NCBI GenBank assembly: GCA_016929695.1 | Contig: JAFGII010000051.1 | Coordinates: 113,321 to 177,320 of the forward strand | Reading direction: 5' to 3' | Source: Ignavibacteria bacterium | GTDB taxonomy: Bacteria > Bacteroidota > Ignavibacteria > Tepidaquicellales > Tepidaquicellaceae | DNA length: 64,000 nt | In this document: positions 61,166-64,000 of the stretch, piece after piece | Position numbering within the stretch: position 1 is the first letter of the stretch | How the letters are laid out: each line of letters begins with the position of its first letter | The notes under the pieces: generated by a model | The model's input: the letters and a program-made list of their open reading frames with translations, nothing else | Told to the model about the DNA's origin: nothing | Databases searched by the model: none | Program-made: the position numbers and the translations under genes

Positions 61166-61303
61166 ATTAATTCTCCTTCCGGATTTTAGATAATGAAATT
61201 ATAAGATAAAGGAAATTCACTGATTTTTCAATTTAAAATCAAGATATAGTTTAAAAAAAGGAAATCACACTTAGATACAGATAAAAAATGTAAAATATTA
61301 CCG

Positions 61304-64000
61304 TTATTTATCGAGTAATTCAGAAATCTTATTCAGTAAATCAATTTTTGTAAATGGTTTTGATAAATAATCACTGCATCCCGCATTCAGGAATTCCTCC
61401 TTATCTCCTTTCATAGCGTAAGCAGTTACGGCAACAACGGGTATATTTTTATAATAAGAGGTTTGTTTTATTTCATTCAGTAAATCAAGTCCCGATTTAC
61501 CTTTCTTAAGATTAATATCAAGTAAAATCAGAGCGTATTTATTTTTTTGTATTTTTTTCAGGCAATCTTTATCGTTCAATGCAAAATCAAATTCATATTT
61601 ATTTCCAATTACCTGCCTAACAAATTCAATACTGTCATATTCATCTTCCACGTAAAGAATCCTTGCAATTGTATCTTTATCATATGCGGGTATTTCTTCC
61701 GTTTTTGATTTCATACCTGATTTTCCGTGACTCCCCTTTGAAATTTTAACATCATTTGAAGTAAATTTCGGAATAACGAGTTTAAAATCAGAACCTAAGC
61801 CGGGTTTACTCGTGACACTGATAGAGCCACCGAGTAATTCCGCATATCTCCTGCAGATTGACAAACCCAGACCCGAACCGCCGTGGCTTCTACCCCAGCC
61901 TTCACTTACCTGGCGGAATTCATCAAATATAATTTTTAAATCATCTTCATTAATTCCGACTCCCGTATCTATTACGTGAATTACTATATTGGTTTTTTCT
62001 TTGTCCTTCTCCTCACTCACTTTTACTCTAATCTTTCCTTTTCTAGTATAAATAATTGCATTATTAATGAGATTATTTAAAGTATCATAAATTAGTTTTT
62101 GGTCGGTAAATGCTATTACGGGTGTATTAACGGGAGAATATAATAATTCAATGTTTTTCCTTTCGGATTCTGCTCTGTACAGGTTAACCGAATCCCTTAC
62201 GATTTCCATAATATCAACAAACTTGCAGTCAACTTTTTTCGTATTTGCTTCAAGGCTTGACAAATCGAGAATCTGGTTAAGCGTATTAAGCAGACGCTTG
62301 CCGCTTCTGTTAATTGTTTCTGCAATCGGTTTAATTTCTTTCAGATTCTCTTTTTCCTGCAGAATCTCTGAGAATCCGAGAATACCGTGCAGAGGAGTTC
62401 TCAGTTCGTGGCTCATGTTAGCGAGGAAATTGGACTTCAGTTTATTCATTTCTTCTGCTTTTTCTTTTGCTTCCAGCAATGCCTGTTCCATTTTCCTTCG
62501 TGCCGTAATATCAATAGATACTCCGATTAAAGCAATAAATTTACCATTATTATCCAGAATTGAAGTAGCAGATAAATAAATTGGAAATTCCGAACCGTCT
62601 TTTCTTTTGTTAATCAATTCGCCCTGCCATTCGCCCTTTAGAGACTCATCAAGTATTTTTTTGTTAATATTCCGGGGATTTTTTTCTGAACCTACTATCG
62701 TAATATTTTTTCCTATAATCTCTGCTTCTTCATATCCATAAGTATCAAGGAATGCCTGATTAACAAAAATAATATTGTTATTTATATCGGCAATATTAAC
62801 ACATTCGTTTATGCTTTTGAGAGCGAAAGCAAGCATAGTAATTTCTTCTTCTGCCTTTTTTCGTTCTGTAATATCGGTCTGCGTTCCTATCATACGCAAA
62901 GGTTTATTATCCGAATCATATTCGAAAATTTTTCCGATGGAATGAATCCATAAATAGTCACCTGATTTAGCACGTCTTCTGTATTCCAAAGGTCTGGCTT
63001 CACCCTTTTCAATCCCTTCGTAAAAAGTTTTTAGAATGTAATCACGGTCATCGGGGTGTATATTTTTTTTCCAGATTTTTAAATTCGTCCTGAATTCAGA
63101 AGGTTCAAATCCCAGCATTTTTGAATATTCGGGACTGACTTCAATTTCTTCAGTAAGAATATTTAAATCAAACCATCCCTGCTTTGTAACGGTCATTGCA
63201 AGTCTCAGCCGTTCTTCGCTTTCTCTCAGTGCCTCTTCGACTTTTTTCCTTTCAGTAATATCAACAGCAACTCCGAGAATCACAGGTTTATCAACTCCGG
63301 GATGTTTATACGGCACTTTGTTTGTCTGGAACCAGCCGAGACTTCCGTCTTTTCTAAGGACACGTTCTTCTTTTATTAATAAAGGTTTACCAGAATCAAT
63401 AACTTTACGGTCTGCTGTAATATACCAGTCGATCTGATCTTTGGATGCTCCATAATCGGCATCAGTTTTTCCGACAACCTCTTCCGGTGTTACACCGAAA
63501 AGGTCTGCAAGGGATTTATTAACCATAAGAAACTTGCCATCATAATCTTTGGCAAAGATATAACTCGGGACAGCGTCTAAAACTGCACGAAGTTGTTTTC
63601 TCAGAGATTTTTCCGCATCTTCAGCTATCTTCCGTTCTGTTATGTCGCGTGCTACGGCAATAACCACTTTTTTACCATAATACATTCCTGATGATAAACT
63701 TACTTCTTTCGGAAAAACAGTACCGTCTTTCTTAAGACCCCAGAATTCAAAACTTTGTGGTGACCCTTTAAATGCCGAATTAACTGCCTTCGCTACTTTT
63801 TTTAAATCGTTTTTGTCAGGTGCGGAGAGAAATTCCGGAGTTTTTCCGATTATTTCATCACGGGTGTATCCGTACATTTTTTCAACAGCAAGATTTATGT
63901 CAAGAAATTTACCTGTTTCGTCCTGAATGTATATTGCTTCCTCCACACTGTTGATTATACTGCGGTATGTGATTTCGGAATCTATTATTTTTTCCTCTGC
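61304..64000 (-). CDS. Hybrid sensor histidine kinase with multiple PAS domains, N-terminus outside window
   Basis: The frame is open to the right edge; the GTG at 63946 lies inside a PAS domain (the residues before it read AEEKIIDSEITYRSIINS), so the protein starts beyond the window. Visible order from residue 1 at 63946: PAS 1 (about 1-90), PAS 2 (120-235, FIFAKDYDGKFLMVNKSLAD), PAS 3 (240-365, GWFDLNILTEEIEVSPEYSK), PAS 4 (370-490), HisKA (about 505-570, SNFLANMSHELRTPLHG with the phospho-His), HATPase (about 615-735, DTGVGINEDD and HGGSGLGLSICRRYAELLGG), receiver (about 762-880, ILYVEDEYDS, Asp in LILLDINLKKGKS). No membrane segment in the visible part. It can pass phosphate to an internal receiver and then to an unknown partner. 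Confidence 0.9.
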   Translation of the reverse strand, partial: AEEKIIDSEITYRSIINSVEEAIYIQDETGKFLDINLAVEKMYGYTRDEIIGKTPEFLSAPDKNDLKKVAKAVNSAFKGSPQSFEFWGLKKDGTVFPKEVSLSSGMYYGKKVVIAVARDITERKIAEDAEKSLRKQLRAVLDAVPSYIFAKDYDGKFLMVNKSLADLFGVTPEEVVGKTDADYGASKDQIDWYITADRKVIDSGKPLLIKEERVLRKDGSLGWFQTNKVPYKHPGVDKPVILGVAVDITERKKVEEALRESEERLRLAMTVTKQGWFDLNILTEEIEVSPEYSKMLGFEPSEFRTNLKIWKKNIHPDDRDYILKTFYEGIEKGEARPLEYRRRAKSGDYLWIHSIGKIFEYDSDNKPLRMIGTQTDITERKKAEEEITMLAFALKSINECVNIADINNNIIFVNQAFLDTYGYEEAEIIGKNITIVGSEKNPRNINKKILDESLKGEWQGELINKRKDGSEFPIYLSATSILDNNGKFIALIGVSIDITARRKMEQALLEAKEKAEEMNKLKSNFLANMSHELRTPLHGILGFSEILQEKENLKEIKPIAETINRSGKRLLNTLNQILDLSSLEANTKKVDCKFVDIMEIVRDSVNLYRAESERKNIELLYSPVNTPVIAFTDQKLIYDTLNNLINNAIIYTRKGKIRVKVSEEKDKEKTNIVIHVIDTGVGINEDDLKIIFDEFRQVSEGWGRSHGGSGLGLSICRRYAELLGGSISVTSKPGLGSDFKLVIPKFTSNDVKISKGSHGKSGMKSKTEEIPAYDKDTIARILYVEDEYDSIEFVRQVIGNKYEFDFALNDKDCLKKIQKNKYALILLDINLKKGKSGLDLLNEIKQTSYYKNIPVVAVTAYAMKGDKEEFLNAGCSDYLSKPFTKIDLLNKISELLDK

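Overview
The window looks like a chromosomal segment from a low-GC member of the Bacteroidota/Chlorobi/Ignavibacteria branch, most likely an Ignavibacteria-type organism. The evidence is five large secreted proteins that end in a type IX secretion (T9SS) type A sorting domain with an NYPNPFNP-type start, the T9SS regulator PorX (receiver plus PglZ domain), an S46 dipeptidyl-peptidase, two outer-membrane receptors with a carboxypeptidase-regulatory-like N-terminus, and the bacillithiol gene bshA. Many starts are TTG or GTG. Taxonomy is inferred from gene content only.

Layout. 1-2.0 kb: end of a Ppx/GppA phosphatase and bshA. 2.0-5.1 kb: a minus-strand envelope operon (kdsD-lptC-ostA). 5.3-15.1 kb: rlmD, then a compact plus-strand run porX-tsaE-tsaB-accD-panC-panD-uridylyltransferase-glmM-hutI. 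15.2-24 kb: a small lipoprotein, an outer-membrane receptor, a T9SS Asp-box protein and an S46 peptidase. 24-31 kb, minus strand: FabH-like synthase, DUF6600-like lipoprotein, sdhBA and a LamG T9SS protein. 31.6-33.4 kb: YceI and a secreted Memo-family protein.

33.4-41.4 kb is the most unusual part. A redox island holds a cysteine-rich MerR regulator, a 977-residue double-length HdrA, two MvhD proteins, two FrhB/FdhB-like iron-sulfur proteins and a NifU/IscU-like scaffold. It lies between the intact memo gene and a second, truncated copy of that gene's 3' end, so it appears to have been inserted by recombination. There is no HdrB/HdrC, hydrogenase or formate dehydrogenase catalytic subunit nearby, so its electron donor and acceptor are open.

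41.4-64 kb: methyltransferase and DsrE-like genes, a frameshifted GIY-YIG nuclease relic, tRNA-Asp, two T9SS proteins, a small RRM protein with a structured leader, an SDR/DUF2867 protein, a DUF47-Pit phosphate pair followed by a TonB-type receptor and a T9SS protein, a metallophosphoesterase, an array of five hairpins, a nucleotidyltransferase/small-protein pair, psuG, a KamA-family radical SAM enzyme whose substrate-site residues suggest glutamate rather than lysine, and a hybrid PAS histidine kinase that runs off the right edge.

Intergenic DNA is rich in structure: 8-bp and 7-bp tandem repeat arrays, a pair of REP-like multi-hairpin elements with compensating stem changes, a hairpin array and many clear intrinsic terminators.
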